DNA of 14,996 nt, from the NCBI GenBank assembly GCA_020347545.1, contig CP070731.1, positions 2,367,594-2,382,589 of the forward strand, written 5' to 3'. Positions 14,194-14,996 of the stretch are shown one piece after another; the stretch's first letter is position 1, and every line of letters begins with the position of its first letter. Source of the DNA: Flavobacteriaceae bacterium (GTDB lineage Bacteria > Bacteroidota > Bacteroidia > Flavobacteriales > Flavobacteriaceae). A model generated the notes under the pieces. It searched no databases. It saw nothing but the letters and a program-made list of their open reading frames with translations, and was not told the origin of the DNA. The translations under genes were made by a program, and so were the position numbers.

Positions 14194-14996
14194 TTATTTT
14201 TCTTCCTTTTTCGCTTCAGCTGTCTCTTTTACAGGGGCAGCTTCTTTTGCCGGAGCAGCTTCTTTAGCAGTCTCAGCCTCTTTTGCGGGAGCAGCTTGCT
14301 TTGCTTCAGCTTTTGACGCTACTTCCTGCTCTTTGCTTTTCTTTCTGTCAGACAATCCTTCACTTATTGAATTAGTCAGGTATGAAAGAACCTTTTCAAT
14401 TGATTTTGAGGCATCATCATTTGATGGAATTACATAGTCAATCGGTCTTGGATCTGAATTTGTATCTACCATGGCAAAAATTGGAATGTTTAATTTTTGT
14501 GCTTCAGCGACAGCGATGTGCTCTCTTTTGATATCCACAATCAAGATAGCGCCAGGTAAACGTGTCATGTCAACTATAGAACCTAAGTTCTTTTCTAGTT
14601 TTGCTCTTTGACGATTAATTTGTAATTTTTCTCTTTTAGATAAAGCTTCGAAAGACCCGTCTTTTTTCATTCTATCGATATAAGCCATTTTTTTAACAGC
14701 TTTTCTGATCGTAACAAAGTTGGTCAACATACCACCAGGCCAACGCTCAGTAATGTAAGGCATGTTTACGCTTTTTGCTTTATCAGCAACGATATCCTTT
14801 GCTTGTTTTTTGGTAGCGACAAATAATATTTTTCTACCAGAAGCTGCAATTTTGTTCAAAGCTGAACCAGCTTCGTCAATTTTAGCAGCAGTTTTGTACA
14901 GGTCAATGATATGAATCCCTTTACGCTCAGTATATACATAAGGAGCCATGTTTGGATTCCATTTTCTTGTAAGGTGTCCGAAGTGTACACCTGAAT
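14194..14996 (-). CDS. rpsB: Small ribosomal subunit protein S2 (5' partial)
   Basis: Ribosomal protein uS2, a late-assembling protein at the back of the 30S subunit. The frame runs through the window edge: upstream of the ATG at 14949 the same frame encodes SGVHFGHLTRKWNPN, the conserved S2 N-terminus. That internal ATG is therefore not the start, and only about ten residues are missing. Further signatures are YVYTERKGIHIIDLYKT, FVATKKQAKDIV, ERWPGGMLTNF, and AVAEAQKLNIPIFAMVDTNSDP. After about residue 220 of the visible part there is an unusual tail of about 45 residues made almost only of Ala, Lys, Glu and Pro, with repeated AKEAAPxKE units. Such acidic-basic tails occur in some Bacteroidota S2 proteins. 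tsf follows in the usual order. Confidence 0.98.
   Translation of the reverse strand, partial: SGVHFGHLTRKWNPNMAPYVYTERKGIHIIDLYKTAAKIDEAGSALNKIAASGRKILFVATKKQAKDIVADKAKSVNMPYITERWPGGMLTNFVTIRKAVKKMAYIDRMKKDGSFEALSKREKLQINRQRAKLEKNLGSIVDMTRLPGAILIVDIKREHIAVAEAQKLNIPIFAMVDTNSDPRPIDYVIPSNDDASKSIEKVLSYLTNSISEGLSDRKKSKEQEVASKAEAKQAAPAKEAETAKEAAPAKEAAPVKETAEAKKEEK

Overview
The window looks like chromosome from a Bacteroidota bacterium, most likely a member of the Flavobacteriia. The reasons are the moderately AT-rich composition, the weak or absent Shine-Dalgarno sequences, several promoters fitting the Bacteroidota housekeeping pattern (TTG, about 17-23 bases, TAnnTTTG), a glutamine-rich flavobacterial-type sigma-54 N-terminus, and a small PorT-like outer-membrane barrel. 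Genus cannot be fixed from the sequence. There are no RNA genes, insertion sequences, CRISPR arrays or phage genes. No gene-free stretch exceeds about 150 bases.

The left third (1-4952) is read on the plus strand. It begins inside hppA, the ion-pumping membrane pyrophosphatase, which ends at a strong hairpin terminator (about 1251-1284). A tight three-gene operon follows, with a good promoter at about 1309-1339: a flavin-reductase-like split-barrel protein, an M20 metallohydrolase of the carboxypeptidase G2/glutamate carboxypeptidase type with a complete metal site, and a two-part protein with a BioD-like P-loop. Gaps between these genes are 18 and 3 bases. The P-loop protein is not recognised with confidence, and this operon is the least explained and most interesting part of the window. 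A monocistronic outer-membrane beta-barrel gene with its own consensus promoter closes the block.

The rest (4940-14996) is read on the minus strand and is mostly core machinery. In transcription order it holds rpsB (5' end cut by the window edge), tsf, a strong terminator, a promoter, pyrH, frr, a large RND/MMPL-type exporter, rfbA (rmlA), a promoter, asnS, a promoter, rpoN, and a small PAP2-like membrane protein. The last of these overlaps the outer-membrane barrel gene tail to tail by 13 bases.

The minus-strand block combines translation (S2, EF-Ts, ribosome recycling factor, AsnRS), pyrimidine nucleotide supply (UMP kinase), dTDP-sugar precursor synthesis (RmlA), envelope transport (RND/MMPL) and an alternative sigma factor. 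The rpsB-tsf-pyrH-frr order is the classic bacterial cluster, here split into two transcription units by a terminator and a new promoter. Nothing in the window is clearly a mobile or defence system. The main targets for follow-up are the three-gene operon, the degenerate PAP2-like protein paired with rpoN, and the RND exporter that carries an acidic proton-relay motif in only one of its two halves.
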